A stretch of 25,740 nucleotides of DNA from NCBI GenBank assembly GCA_013365325.1, contig JABVXV010000572.1, positions 1-25,740 of the forward strand, given 5' to 3'. Below are positions 1 to 12,800 of the stretch, piece by piece (position 1 is the stretch's first letter; every line of letters begins with the position of its first letter). The notes beneath the pieces are model-generated. The model was not told the origin of the DNA. It worked only from the letters and a program-made list of their open reading frames with translations, and made no database searches. The position numbers and the translations under genes were made by a program. Source of the stretch: Dipetalonema caudispina (Eukaryota > Nematoda > Chromadorea > Rhabditida > Onchocercidae).

Positions 1-176
<176 letters not shown>

Positions 177-673
177 GTCTTTGATAAAATAAATAATATC
201 ATTTATTGATTAATATTGTTATATTCGTGGATTAGGAAATTTATATGATATTTCTATTTGTTAAAAAAAAATCTTTGCTTTTTCATTTTTTTCTTTCTAC
301 TTAATTTTTTTAAGATTTCGAAAAATCTTTTTCCATAATTAATAGTCTTCATATGAGTTAAATATTTTTCAATTTCCAAGAATATAATATTAACTATCAT
401 TTGTTTCGGTAAAAATTTTCTCTTTCCACTATAAATGGTGTAAAAAATTTTGTAACATCGACAAGAATAATTATCACATATTAAGACTTTCATATATTAT
501 AATGCTAAGTTTGCATATATTTCTAATATTTACAAATTTTCATTTCATTTAACTTTATCAATTTGCATCATCATTCAATGAATGAATCGTAATTCGGCAA
601 TAATTATATTTGAAATCTGATAATTGGCCATTACGATCAATACAAACGGATTTCAGAAATTTTACTTCATAAA
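177..673. other. Upstream region of the Rap1GAP gene
   Basis: AT-rich sequence between the microsatellite and the first start codon. A 79-codon open stretch on the minus strand (254-493) is lysine/phenylalanine-rich low-complexity translation of A/T runs and is not a credible gene. No TATA-like or other promoter element can be assigned with confidence. The only site I would mark is the acceptor at 651-656. Confidence 0.6.
651..656 (+). promoter_or_regulatory. Possible trans-splice (spliced-leader) acceptor, TTTCAG
   Basis: A TTTCAG hexamer, the nematode 3' splice-site consensus, ends 17 bases before the ATG at 674, with no upstream coding exon recognisable to pair with it. In nematodes this placement is typical of spliced-leader addition. 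This is inferred from position and motif only; a short non-coding first exon is the alternative. Confidence 0.45.
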
Positions 674-3600
674 ATGGCTCAACAATCGTCTATTACTACT
701 TCTAATGGTGCTATTCCTGTTACTACTTCTACTGCTGCAGAAATCATTAACCTATCAAAATATCCATTAAATAGATGTGAACTACGATTAGATCCTGAAA
801 AATCACGAAGTGCTAATATTATTAGTGATAATGATTCATATCTTTGCAATATTAATAATAATAATAATAATAACCGGAATGATAATATTAACGATATGTA
901 TTACAATCCAATATATAATCCCAATGATTATCACTATTTACCGGTAAAGAATTATTTTTCTGTTGATCATTTCAATCGATTACTTTTTGAAACACCTCAG
1001 CGACGAGCTACAACAAAATGCTACAATCATAGGAAACAAAATTTGATGAATCAATCATTCAAATATTGGAAGCTTATTTCAACGAAAACGCAGCAAACTT
1101 CACCTCAAAAGCTTTATTCATTTGATTTGTTATCGAAAAATTCGAAAGAATTAAAAGCAACTCATTCATTCGAATGTATTTTGCATCAAAAAAATATGTC
1201 ATTATGTATTTGGGATTCAATGTTGAAGCAGAAAGACGAATCATATCGCTTCATACGACAACAACATTTGGCTACAATGACTGATGCATGCATTTGTTTC
1301 AACAGTTTGAATAATGATAGTGATAGCGATAATGATGATGTTAACAATGACGATGATAATGTTGATGATGATGATGTTGGTGATATGGAAGAAGAGGAGA
1401 GGGAAGAAGATGATGATGAGAATGATTCGATTTTATCAGAATATCAGCATTTTAATAAGTCGAAGATATCATGGTATAATGAAAATGATGATAAACATCA
1501 ATTGATCACTTCTCATTATGAAGAATCACGAATTGATCGAGCCAAATTTATGGCATCTGCAGCAGAAAAACTTCTAACAGCAGATCGAAATATGAAAGAA
1601 GCGCAACGTTTTAGTATTTCACATCCAAGAACTGGCCGAACGCGTAGTTTATTTAATCTTTTTTTGCCACGTAAATTCCTCTCAATGGAAATTAGCAATC
1701 CGATATTGATCAGTAGTACAAAATCGACAGATTACTTACGATGTTTACCAGAAGTGCAAACAATTGATAATGGTTTCATTAATGTGAGAATTTTGTAAAA
1801 AAAAAAAAAAAAAAAAGAAAAAAATTGGAATTGATATTTTTATTTTCCTCTGATCAAAAAATATGAGTTAATGAATTGATATAATTAAGATGAATGTTAT
1901 ATGTATGTATTATGATAAAACTTAATGTAAGTTTGGTTACTTTTCCATTTATTGTTTTATTTCAATTAGTGAAATTGTTGTCTAAACTATTAATTAGCAG
2001 TCATTTGGTAAGATTGTTTCAATCTTAATTATCTTTCACTTTTTAGTAATATATTTTGGTATAAATTTAGGAATATTCCGAAATTTCTCATATTAGGTAC
2101 TATTTAATATACAAGCAATAATTATGTCATAAATTTAAACTTATATAAATATATGAAAAAATAAATAAATAATTAAAATAAGCGGGCAATCAAATCGGTA
2201 ACTAATGTAGTAGTTGTAAAATTATTTGATATGCATTAATATATCGATCAATCGATAAAATGGGTGAAAGTAGTGATCGAATGATTCATTCATCCATTCA
2301 TTGTAGTACTTAAAATATATAATTTGCTTAGTATTTGCTTGTTTCGCAATTTTATGCAAATTTTTGAATAAAAAAAAATGAACCAAATAAAAGATGAGGT
2401 CATTTGATATTGTGACCCGTAATATTTATGAGCAACAGAGTAGTGATATTTTATTTTATTTTATTTATTGTTCATTTTTTAATTCTTTTTTCTATCAAAA
2501 ATTTTTCCTACATATAATATAATCATCATTTTAGAATAATGCAATAACTCAATGTAATGGAAGTGGTGGGATAATACTGACCAGAGATACTATCAAAGAG
2601 GTATAAAAAATTTTTGATAATTTATATTAATCTAATTAGATTAATCAACATTTTTTTTTTACTTTGTTGAAAGTTAGACTAAGTAGTAGTAATTTGTCCT
2701 CTAATGTTATTTCCAGTTGATTGTAGAAAACAAAAAACAAAATTTGATCATTAAAAATTAAAATATCACAAAAAAAAAAAGAAAAGGAAAAACAAAAATT
2801 ATTTAAAATTCATATAGGTAATGCCAAATTCAATGCCAATCTATTGTTTTAATTTTTGAATTGTTTCAATTTTAATTAATAAAAATTTAACTAAACCTGA
2901 AATTTTTGCTCTAATCAAAATAATACCATCAAATAAAGGATAATAAAAAAGAAAAAAAAATTTCTTCCTTTATAACTAATTCTTTCGTTTTTTTTTTTTT
3001 CTTTTCCGAAGAAAAAAAAAGAGAAAAAAAATATCTTCCAACAAAGAAAAATCTCTATATTTAATTTAAAATTTAATAATTGATTGCTGAAATTTAGATT
3101 TTGAAACATCCGGGACCATATCCACAAATTGTTTTACCTACTGCTGGCGGTTATTGGATGGATGGTGTTAGCAATTCTACAATTAATATCGATGATGAAG
3201 TTGTCGGATGTTGTCCAGCTACAAGTAGTTGTGCTCGATCAAAATTAGAAACTGATGATACATCACATTGCTATAGGCGACATTTTGTTGGCAGGGTATG
3301 ATTAATTATTATTTTATTTATTTATTAATTTTCAACATCATTATTTATTTGTTATTTTTTATCCTATGATAATAAATGATAAGATATATTCTATCTAATT
3401 ATTTCATCTAATTTTATTTGTTAATTAAACATAAACTATTATTAATTCAAATTATTTCTAATATAATTCAAATCAAATTATAAATAATATATAACATATC
3501 ATAGTTTGTTTGTTTCTTTTTTTTTTCAGTTTACTATTTTCGGCATAAATCCGAAATATAGATGTTATAGCACATATAGATTTCTAAATAAAACTATATG

Positions 3601-6600
3601 GTTTAAATATGCTTATGCAAAAAAATTAATAATAAATAAACAAAATATATTTTAGGAACATCATGATTTCTATGCAATTGACAACAAATTAGGACCATTG
3701 GTCTTATCGGCACGAACCGAATTAATCTCATCACAGGAACATTTTAGGATTATATTACGAACCGGACATGGAACCGTACATGAAATTGTCCCTGCTTCTG
3801 GTAATTATTATTATTATTTTTTTTTTTTTCAAGAAAAACGGATTATTATTGCTTGTACAGTAAAATATTCATATAATATATAGTATAAGTTGATTTTATG
3901 CAATTTTTTAATGTATGTCAATCAAATGACATGCATTTGCAAAGTAATACATGTTGCATGCATATATATATATATATATTTATAAGTAATGAATTACTTT
4001 TTAGCTCTAGCAGATCGACCAACTGCAAGTCGAATGGCACGATTATTGTGTGATGAAGTAACAACAGATCGTTTTATTCCTGTAGCTTTCCCGGGTGGTA
4101 CAGAAATGATTTTAAAATATGATGAGCATGTTTTAACTAATACCTACAAATTTGGAGTTATCTATCAACGATTCGGGCAGGTATGAATGAAAACTTTTTT
4201 TTGAATTACAACACTTAATTTATCAACTATTTTGTTTTCTAGAAAAAAATTCTGCTCTGTAAACAAAAAAAAAAAAAAAAAAAAAAAGAGAAATAACTTC
4301 ATAAATTCAATAATTTGCAAAATTATATAAAATAATCCTGTAATTACACTCTTTTTTTTTTTATTTGTATATATTAATGGCATTAATTAATCAGCAATTT
4401 TAACTGCTTTTTTTTTTTATTATTGTAAAATTTAACTTGCATTTATAGACTACCGAAGAAGAGCTTTTCGGAAATGCCGCATATTCAAATGCTTTCGATG
4501 AATTTTTAAATGTTATTGGTGAACGAATAGAACTCAGGGATTTCAAGGTTAATAATTTCATAATTTCGAAATATTAAATGATTGATCATCATAGAACCCT
4601 TTTAACACTTAATCCTTTTTTGGGAAAGAAAAAAATTCAATTTTCTATTTCGTTTTGATAAAGATGTTATGAAAATGGATAGAAAAGTGAGAAAAAAAAA
4701 AGCAAAATAATATTAATTTAATTTGTTGCATTCTTTTAAAACTTTCTTCAATCTAAAATTTTGAATGTGTTAGTATTATATATCATATTAATGGTAATTA
4801 AAATGATTGGTTTTAGAAAATAAACAATTGTACACATATTATTCAATTTTATTTTTATTTCAACATAAACAATTTATATATTATTTCCTCTTTATAGATT
4901 TAATCACTTTTTCATTTATTATTTATTTACTAATCATTTATATTCAATAATTACCCAGCATTTTTTTTTTACATTAAACAATTATTGATAATATTTTTCG
5001 TATTTGTTAGAATATTTTTTTTTTCTTTGCTTTATTAGTAGAAATATTTTTTATTACTATTATTATTAGTTGAAAAATTTATTAATTAAAATAAATGATA
5101 ACAACAATACTTTGTAAAGGGTTATCGTGGTGGATTAGATACACAACATGGTCAAACAGGTATCGAATCAGTTTATTGTCAATTTCGACAACGTGAAATT
5201 ATGTTTCATATATCTACCATGTTACCGTATACAGCTGGTGACACTCAACAATTACAACGAAAACGACATATTGGAAATGATATTGTTGCTATCGTTTTCC
5301 AGGTTACTTTTTTTCTTTTTTTTTTTTTTCAATCTCAAATTATTATTAATATTTCTAACAAAAAGAAAAAAAAAAATTATTCAATAAATTTATTTCTATA
5401 CGTTTAATTATCGTTTATTAATTAGAAATTAGTTTTTAACATGTATCAAATAATAAGTAATTAAGAATTGAATAATATCAACGAATCGATTTCAGGAAGA
5501 GAATACACCATTTTCCGCTGATATGATAGCGAGCAATTTTTTACATGCTTTTATTGTTGTTCAACCTATTGATTCAGGCACTGAAAAAGTTCGTTATCGT
5601 GTAAGTTTTTATTTTGTTAAAATTTTTTGAAAAGTCTCAGAAAATTTTCAATTTAATGGTATGATGTTTTTGCAAAATTTAAATCCTGCATATTATTTAA
5701 ATTTCAATTGTTATCGTTTTAAATTTCCATCCCTTTCCCAAACTGTTTATTATTTCCTCCGCGTATATGATAATTTTTTTCCTTTTAGGTATCTGTAACA
5801 GCACGTGATGATGTTCCATTTTTTGGACCTACCCTACCGGCACCATCCATTTTCCGGAAAGGTCAAGAATTTCGTAATTTTTTACTTACCAAATTAATCA
5901 ATGCTGAAAATGCTGCCTATAAATCGACGAAATTTGCCAAACTTGCTGTAAGTTTTACCGAAATTTTTAATTTAAAATTTAAAAATGAAAAAATGATTTG
6001 TTTATTCTATCGATAATAAATTTTTAACGCTTTTTATTATTGAAAAAACGAAAGTTATTACTATTATTTGACTTATAACATATACTATTAAAAGTTGCTC
6101 ATTATTCAAAAAAATACATCGAATAGATGGATTTTCTTTTTTATTTTTTCTGCTAAATTATTTCAAAACTAAATTAATTTTTTAAATTTTTATCAAAAAT
6201 TATTTTTGCAATTTTTTTTTTTGCAGGAAAGAACACGTTCATCATTATTAGAAGCGCTTTATGCTAATTTAAAAGAACGAGCACAATTTTACGGTTTACC
6301 ATTACTGGAAACAACGGATAATCTTTCACATTCAATAGGAATTTTCCATTCCGTTAAAAAAGCATTAACCGGAAGGTAGAATTATACGTATACATATATA
6401 TATATATAATTCCCAATTTGTTTTTTTATTCTTAATTAATAATTCTTTTCATCTGAATTTCTTTTTCTTTTAAATTAAACAAAAATGATTGAAAATAATT
6501 CGACGAAATTTAATTCAATGTTAATTTTATAGGTCACGATCAGTATCCCAAGATGTGCCAGCATCATCATCCATTCAACATCCAACAATAACAAACTTAA

Positions 6601-8426
6601 ATAGTCCAAAGAATGCTAATCGGAAATCATACAATGGTGGCGAATCAATTTCCAGAAGTTCGACAACATCAACTAGTGGAGCTGGAAGTAGCATTCAACA
6701 ACGGAATCCTTCCAGTGAATTCAAAAAGTAAAAACAAACTACTCAAATTCATTTAAATGTTTTCTTCCATTTCATTGCGAAATTTTTATGTTATAATATT
6801 GAGAATTAATTAGAATTTAATAGAATCAAAAAAATTCTTCTCGTATGTGTTTTTAATGAATACATTTTATTACATTTAGCAAATATTATGCAGAAATTTT
6901 TATCACTTAATACTTATTTCTTGAATCATTCATTGGCTAAAAAGAATCTGCGTATTTCATTTAAAGAAAAAAACAAAAAATGAAATAGAAAATTCGTAAA
7001 AAGAAATTAGATTTTTCTATTTAACCATTTTTTTTCTTTAAATCATTACTTTTCTTTTATTTTTTTTTTTTTCATAATTTTTATTCCTATATTTTAAACC
7101 GAATATATGAAATATTTTTCATATTTTTTTTTAGTCTTTAATTTGATAAAATTTTCGATGAATTAGAATTTACTTAATTTTAATGGATATATTTGGTTAG
7201 ATTTAACAAATAAATGTTATACAGATCATTGCAAGAGCATCACCATCATGAAACGGATGAAGCATATGGTAGTCGTGGTGATAGTTCATCGGGATTTTTC
7301 TTATCCATTCCATCTCAACAAAATGCTCCTTTGAAAATTGGCGATTTATGGTATCAACTTTCTTTCTTTAACATTAAATTGATCTTGAATAAATTTTTAA
7401 GTTAATGTAATTTCCAAAAAAAAAAAAGATTAAATTATTTGAAGCAAGCCCAATCGTGGAGAATGGGATTTATCAAGCGGTGAGAACGAAAGTACTGAAA
7501 TGGGACATGATTCGGATACTGGATTGGTAATGATTTTCTCTTTCTTGTTTTTAGGATAGTGTGTAATTATGGAAATTCCAGAAAAAACCAGAAAGTTTCC
7601 GGAACAAAAAAAAAAAAAAAGATGCAAATTGTGATGATAGGGAAAGATTATTGGGAAAAAAAATTTACATATTGGAAAATAAATTGAAAATTCCGGACTC
7701 CATATGACAATAATAATTCATTTATAACAATCAAAAAATGCTGATTTTTTAAAATTTTCTTTCTCTTTTTTTCGGCATTATTTTACAAATACTATTATTG
7801 AATGAGATTTAGATTCTCAAATTTTTCTTTTTAATTAATTTTTAAATAAAAATATGTGATATATTATTAGGTATGATATTAATTATAAATATTTTCCAGG
7901 AATCATTATCATCAACTGAAGTAGTACATTCAAATCGTGTACCATGTAGTTTTTGCACTGATCGTCAAGCACCATTACGTGAGGAAGAAGTAAAACGTCT
8001 CAATGAACTTTTTAATGATGTAGAAAAATTACGAACAGAACGAATGGATTTATTACGTCAAAATGTTACTTGTAAAACAGATATCAAAAAATTAAAAGAA
8101 CGGTATATCTCATAATCATATTGTTATGTAACACTTTTTGATAATATAAATTAATATAACATTACAATTATTTTGTAATGTCATATAAATAATAGCAATA
8201 TTGATTGTAATTAAAAATAAATTATTTCAGAAAAATAAAATTTTTACGCCATAAGTTATTATAAAAATTTGCTTTCAGACAATCAATATTAGCTGGTGAT
8301 TTGGATAAAGCAAATGAAGAAATTGCAAGATTACGTAAGATGTTACGTCGTTCATTACCAAATGAAAATTATAATGAAATTCATCAACAGAATCATACGG
8401 ATCATACATATTCTACTACTACCTAA
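674..8426 (+). CDS. RAP1GAP: Rap1 GTPase-activating protein (Rap1GAP family), 15 exons
   Basis: Stimulates GTP hydrolysis by the small GTPase Rap1, ending adhesion and polarity signals at membranes. Exons: 674-1783, 2535-2600, 3098-3295, 3656-3800, 4005-4180, 4449-4547, 5120-5302, 5496-5600, 5789-5947, 6227-6375, 6533-6727, 7225-7350, 7445-7526, 7900-8102, 8279-8426. All joins keep phase, giving about 1047 residues. Residues 1-392 are an unfamiliar N-terminal extension with Asn and Asp/Glu runs. The RapGAP domain (about 390-745) follows human Rap1GAP closely, and the catalytic Asn thumb is present in [10 protein letters not shown] (Asn about 651). After it come a basic Ser-rich segment (GRSRSVSQ), the conserved DTGLES motif and a C-terminal coiled coil (about 945-1020). 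No GoLoco motif was seen. Exon 1 is attached by phase and the GTGAGA donor at 1784, not by homology; it would otherwise run to a stop at 1796-1798. Confidence 0.93.
1310..1433 (+). repeat. Coding GAT/GAA microsatellite encoding an Asp/Glu-rich tract
   Basis: Degenerate GAT, AAT and GAA triplets inside exon 1 of the Rap1GAP gene encode about 40 residues that are almost all Asp, Asn and Glu, around residues 214-253. A shorter AAT run at 850-873 encodes poly-Asn. Both look like trinucleotide expansions held in frame and probably form a disordered acidic segment. Confidence 0.85.
1784..2534 (+). other. Intron 1 of Rap1GAP; nothing else seen
   Basis: This 751-base intron starts GTGAGA and ends TTTTAG. 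It opens with an A-rich run just after the read-through stop at 1796-1798. There is a CATTCATTCATCCATTCATT-like run near 2280-2301. No gene, RNA or mobile element is recognisable. The other introns longer than 300 bases (2601-3097, 3296-3655, 4548-5119, 6728-7224, 7527-7899) hold only poly-T/poly-A runs. Confidence 0.7.
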
Positions 8427-9896
8427 ATGCATTAATCAATGTACCTCGATGTATTATTTATTGGAGCCAGGATTACAAGTATAACAATTATTATTGATTT
8501 CAATTCTTAATTTTTTAATTGTTAAAATTTTTTTTGAAAAAGATAATGCTTGATATTTATGAAATAATATGTAACATTTTTTACAATTTTATTGTATAAT
8601 TCTTTGAAAATTATTGTGGCAATCACTGAACAGGAAGAAGAATATTATGAAATTTCACTTTTTTCCTTAAAATTTCACTTTCCGTTTACTGTATTAAAAA
8701 TTATTCGAAAAATGAAATGTGCTAAATAATTAGCACTATCAATTTAGTCACAAGTAAAATAATATATTATTCCATACCTCTAATGTAATTTTTACTCCTT
8801 TCTTTGCATCACGTTCGTTTTTTTTTTCTTTTTTCTCTTCTTTTTTTTTCAATTTTTTTTTTTTTTTTTTTTTTTGTTGCATGTTTTTGTGAATACAAAA
8901 AAATCATATTTTCTTATGAAATGGAATTTAAATTCGCTGATTTTTTTCTTTTTTTTCTTTGAATATTGGATGTTGCCTGTATACAAATGCATTTTTTTTT
9001 TCCATCATGCTATTGTATAAATACTCCTCTTTTGGTGTTATTAAGTTGCTAAAAAATACATTTTTATATTTTGTTACTTTTCCGAGTACCATATGCGTCT
9101 TTATGGATATGGGGACGCAAAAAGTGAAAATTCCTAGTGTTAGGTACTTGATATTATATATATATAACATATCATAATGAAATGTGAAATAAACAAACCA
9201 AATTATCCCGCTACTTCTATTACTTCCTGTCAAATCGTATTGATAAGTCTCGAAGATTTACAATACTAATCATTTATTAACAGTAAAAGAAGATAACAAC
9301 AAACTTATTTTGTTTCAAAATTAAAAAAAATATTCAAAGCTAAAAAAACAAGCGCGCCCACATACTAACATCCCACTCATTTGATCTTTTGTTCTCACAA
9401 TGAGTAATTAATAGAATGAACTTCCTGGAATAAAAGAAGAAGGAAAAAAGGTAGCTATGATGATTAAAAATCTGGAAATCAGATGACCAAGCAAATTTAC
9501 GAACTAATCTAGAAATAATCACAATACAGCATTATTTACCGTTTCAATCAATGCTACTAAGTAGCCTGCGAACACTGTAATGATAAGATCGGGTGGTACC
9601 AACAAATGAAACATTTTAGGTGGATCAATTACTCAAAAGTTGACAATGTGAATTTTTTTCGTAAGCCTCATAAATTACTACCATAGTGTGATTCCGTCAA
9701 CGTCAAAAACATCAGTGTCTCTAACAATAACCGCAGCTTTTTTGATTCTCGTAAACAACAACTTGTTAAAAGGGTCATCACAGTGTAATTCAAAAGTGAA
9801 AGTTATAAGAACTGTACCATAAATCAACTTGTATTAGCAAAACAGCATAATCAGTAAACCTCTATAACATTAACGAAATAGGCCAAACAAACAAGA
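8427..9896. other. Convergent intergenic region between Rap1GAP and DDOST
   Basis: Both neighbouring genes end here, tail to tail, so it must hold both 3' UTRs and their poly(A) sites. On the plus strand an AATAAA lies at 9189-9194. On the minus strand an AATAAA (read as TTTATT) lies near 9271. Both are more than 600 bases from their stop codons, so assignment is weak. Open stretches at 8928-9233 (minus), 8959-9177 (plus) and 9340-9522 (minus) show no family resemblance and overlap each other. Confidence 0.6.
8817..8875 (+). repeat. T-rich polypyrimidine tract
   Basis: About 59 bases consisting almost entirely of T with scattered C, ending in a run of more than 20 T. It lies in the probable 3' flank of Rap1GAP, about 400 bases after the stop. 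Runs like this are frequent in the left third of the window. Confidence 0.9.
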
Positions 9897-12800
9897 TTAG
9901 TCCCTCTTTACATCTTTTGATGGTTCTTTGTAGTAAAGAAAGACGCATGAGAATAGAACAACTCCTATCATCATCGAAAATGCCGAAACATAGTAAGGAT
10001 ATGCACTATAGATAAAACGTTCATATTGGGTATGTTGCAACGGTCGAACAGATACCTGAAATTCAATAAAAATATTGCAAAGCAAAAATCAAAGATTAAC
10101 AAATGATAGGTCAAAAAACCAAACGGAATTTTACTATTTCTCAATACAGTTCTGTGAGGATCCAACTTTATTCCCAAAGATGCCCATTATTGCTCAGTTG
10201 CCTGTGGAAACTGAAGGCTTGTTACCTGTTCAGTTACTTCATTCTTATATTTTGTCATTTATCTATTCACGTAACATTAGCTCTTAAATATCTAAATAAA
10301 ATTTCAAGTGAAATAACACCTCGAAAGATTTAAGCCATATTTTCATCCTTTTTTTCGTAAGTTACCCTTTCGCAGTTAACTAAATTCTTAGGTATCTTAG
10401 TATAAGCGCTCTAAATTCTTCAAGATGATAAAGCTTACTACTACTACAATATCTTAGTATAAGCTGTCTATTACTTCCTAAATGATTATTGCTTACCTGT
10501 TGTACATCCAACAAATGCGTATACCCCATGCGACGATAATCAACCATGAATTTAAACACACCGTAAACATCAGGAAGTTTAAATTGTGTTTTCAATTTGC
10601 CATCTATAATAAGCTGCTGTAAATCTAATGAAACAACAAAATTCAATTACTTTAAATAGCAAGGAATAACAATTTGCAATACTTCGATACGACAACTGAT
10701 TCAGTAAATTCCGCTTTTTTATAATTTCGCTAAAATTTCACCTGAATATCTTAACATACTAGAGAAATGTCAAAAACAACGAAAAGGATCAATCTTCCGG
10801 AGACTTGAAGCGAGCTACGCATTGCTTGTTGGACTATTAAAGTGATGTGGCTTGAATCTACCAACACTCTTAAACAGCTTAAAAACAAACTCGTAAAATT
10901 CAATTAAAAATATACTGTAATTTTTGAGAGTTGTCCGAATAAACGGATCGATACGGGTAAATTCTAGTTGAACATCATTCCCTTTGAAAGCTTCCCACTT
11001 CCCATTATTAAGCTCTTCAATTTCGATCGTATACTCAACATTATCCAGTATTGTATATTCGCGTGGAGGATTCTTTTCACCAACCTGAATTCAATAACGC
11101 AAAATCTTAGTACCTACAAAAAGTTTACTTCATCTGCATTTAACAAATTAACTTTATGAAGTTAGTAATGCTCCAAAGTTAGATCAATAGAAAAGTTTAT
11201 TAGCCACAGCACCGGGAAAAATAGTGATAAATATACCTTATGATGCGAAACACTCTTAACCCTCAGCACACCTTTCTCCATGAATACCCATTTGCTCAAC
11301 TCGGTTAGTAGCTCGAAATTTCCGCTTTTCTGAAGTCTAAAACAATATTTCCCTAAGATATTCACATGTGGCTAAATAAAACATATATTCGGCAGTAATC
11401 ACTCCTGATCTAATCAAAAAAGGATTTAAACAATGGTCTTGTGATTTGCTTCATCTTTTCAACTAATCATAGAATGGTCGCGATAGGTTGAAATCATACT
11501 TTTCGAGTGACAGAAGAAATCCTGATTATTGGTAATTAAAAATTTGTCATGTACTGAAAAAACTATTAGCAAATTAATTAAAAATACTTCGTTGCAGAGC
11601 CATATTTGCTGACATTTGCACTGATAAAAGCATCGCTAAACATGGCAATTGAACCGGTCAACAAAACACGAGCATTATTCCGCGCCTGAATGGCACCAAT
11701 CAGTAGTGTCGAACGCCCGACAGCACCTGGATACTGAAATGAAGGAAAAAACGGAACTCAAAATGTTCATGTTCGAAGTATCGAAAATTCTCTGCAGCGT
11801 ATTAAATTCTTTACAAAAATTCCAGTTAAAATTAAATTTGAATCAGATTTTGATATTCTTTTAATTTACAAATTCCAAATTTTCTGGTTTTGGAGACACC
11901 ATCTTTGTTTTCAAGTTATTTAATAGTAATAATTTTCATTACTGGGAGGAAAACTAATTTTGAAAATACCAAGGCTGTTCCGAAATCGAATAGGAATGCG
12001 GCTCAGGCCATATTTTACATTAATTCTTATTTATAGAAAACATCCTACTCATCAGAGTGGAGATGATTACCTCCCTTTCCACGAATTAATTTAACTAAAA
12101 TTACATAAATCTAAAAATATACTTCTTCAACTTTTTCACGAGGATTGAATGAATAAGCAGTTGTTGAAGCAGAAAGTATTTCCAGACGAAGCTGATTCGT
12201 CTTATCAGCAATTAAAGCTACCCCACGGAATAGAATAGGATTAGTTTGCCGTGTTTTCCCTATAATCATTGGAGCAGACAAAAGATTTGACGGATCAGCT
12301 ACAATCGTTGTATGATCTCCTTCGTCCTGTAATCATTTAGTAAAGCTGAGAAACATATGTGAACAGCTCCAAAACATATTTTTAGCAGCTACTGAAATAG
12401 TTACCTATTTAGTATTACTAAATTCTCTAATTAATTCGATTCGCTCATTAATCTTCTGGGGATCACCAAGGAAATAAAACCGTTTTGCTAATTTTCAACG
12501 GAAAAATGTCTATGCCGAAAAAAACGATTGAAAAGAAATATAAGAGAAAAAACAAAAAATTAAACGATTTCAGTAAATATATCTATCATAAAAAAATTCT
12601 TTAAACAACTATCAAAACAAGATAAAAAACGAACGTAGGTATGATTAAGTATAATCTTAAAATAATCTTGAAAAGTACAACTCAATTTAAAAACTGAAAG
12701 CTTACAAGAACGGTATCATAATTCAGATGATCAATAACAGCAGTTCGATTCTCATCAAATTCAAAACCATTCTCTGCAGCCAAATCATGTAAAGCATCAC

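Noticed and set aside
254..493. 79-codon minus-strand open frame
   Set aside because: Lys/Phe/Ile-rich translation of A/T runs with no domain and poor start context.
1314..1505. Methionine-rich 63-codon frame
   Set aside because: Shadow of the GAT-repeat acidic tract of Rap1GAP exon 1 in another frame.
12410..12418. TAGTATTAC, identical to a circovirus-type origin nonanucleotide
   Set aside because: It lies in a DDOST intron 13 kb from the Rep remnant, without the flanking G/C stem of such origins; expected by chance in AT-rich DNA.
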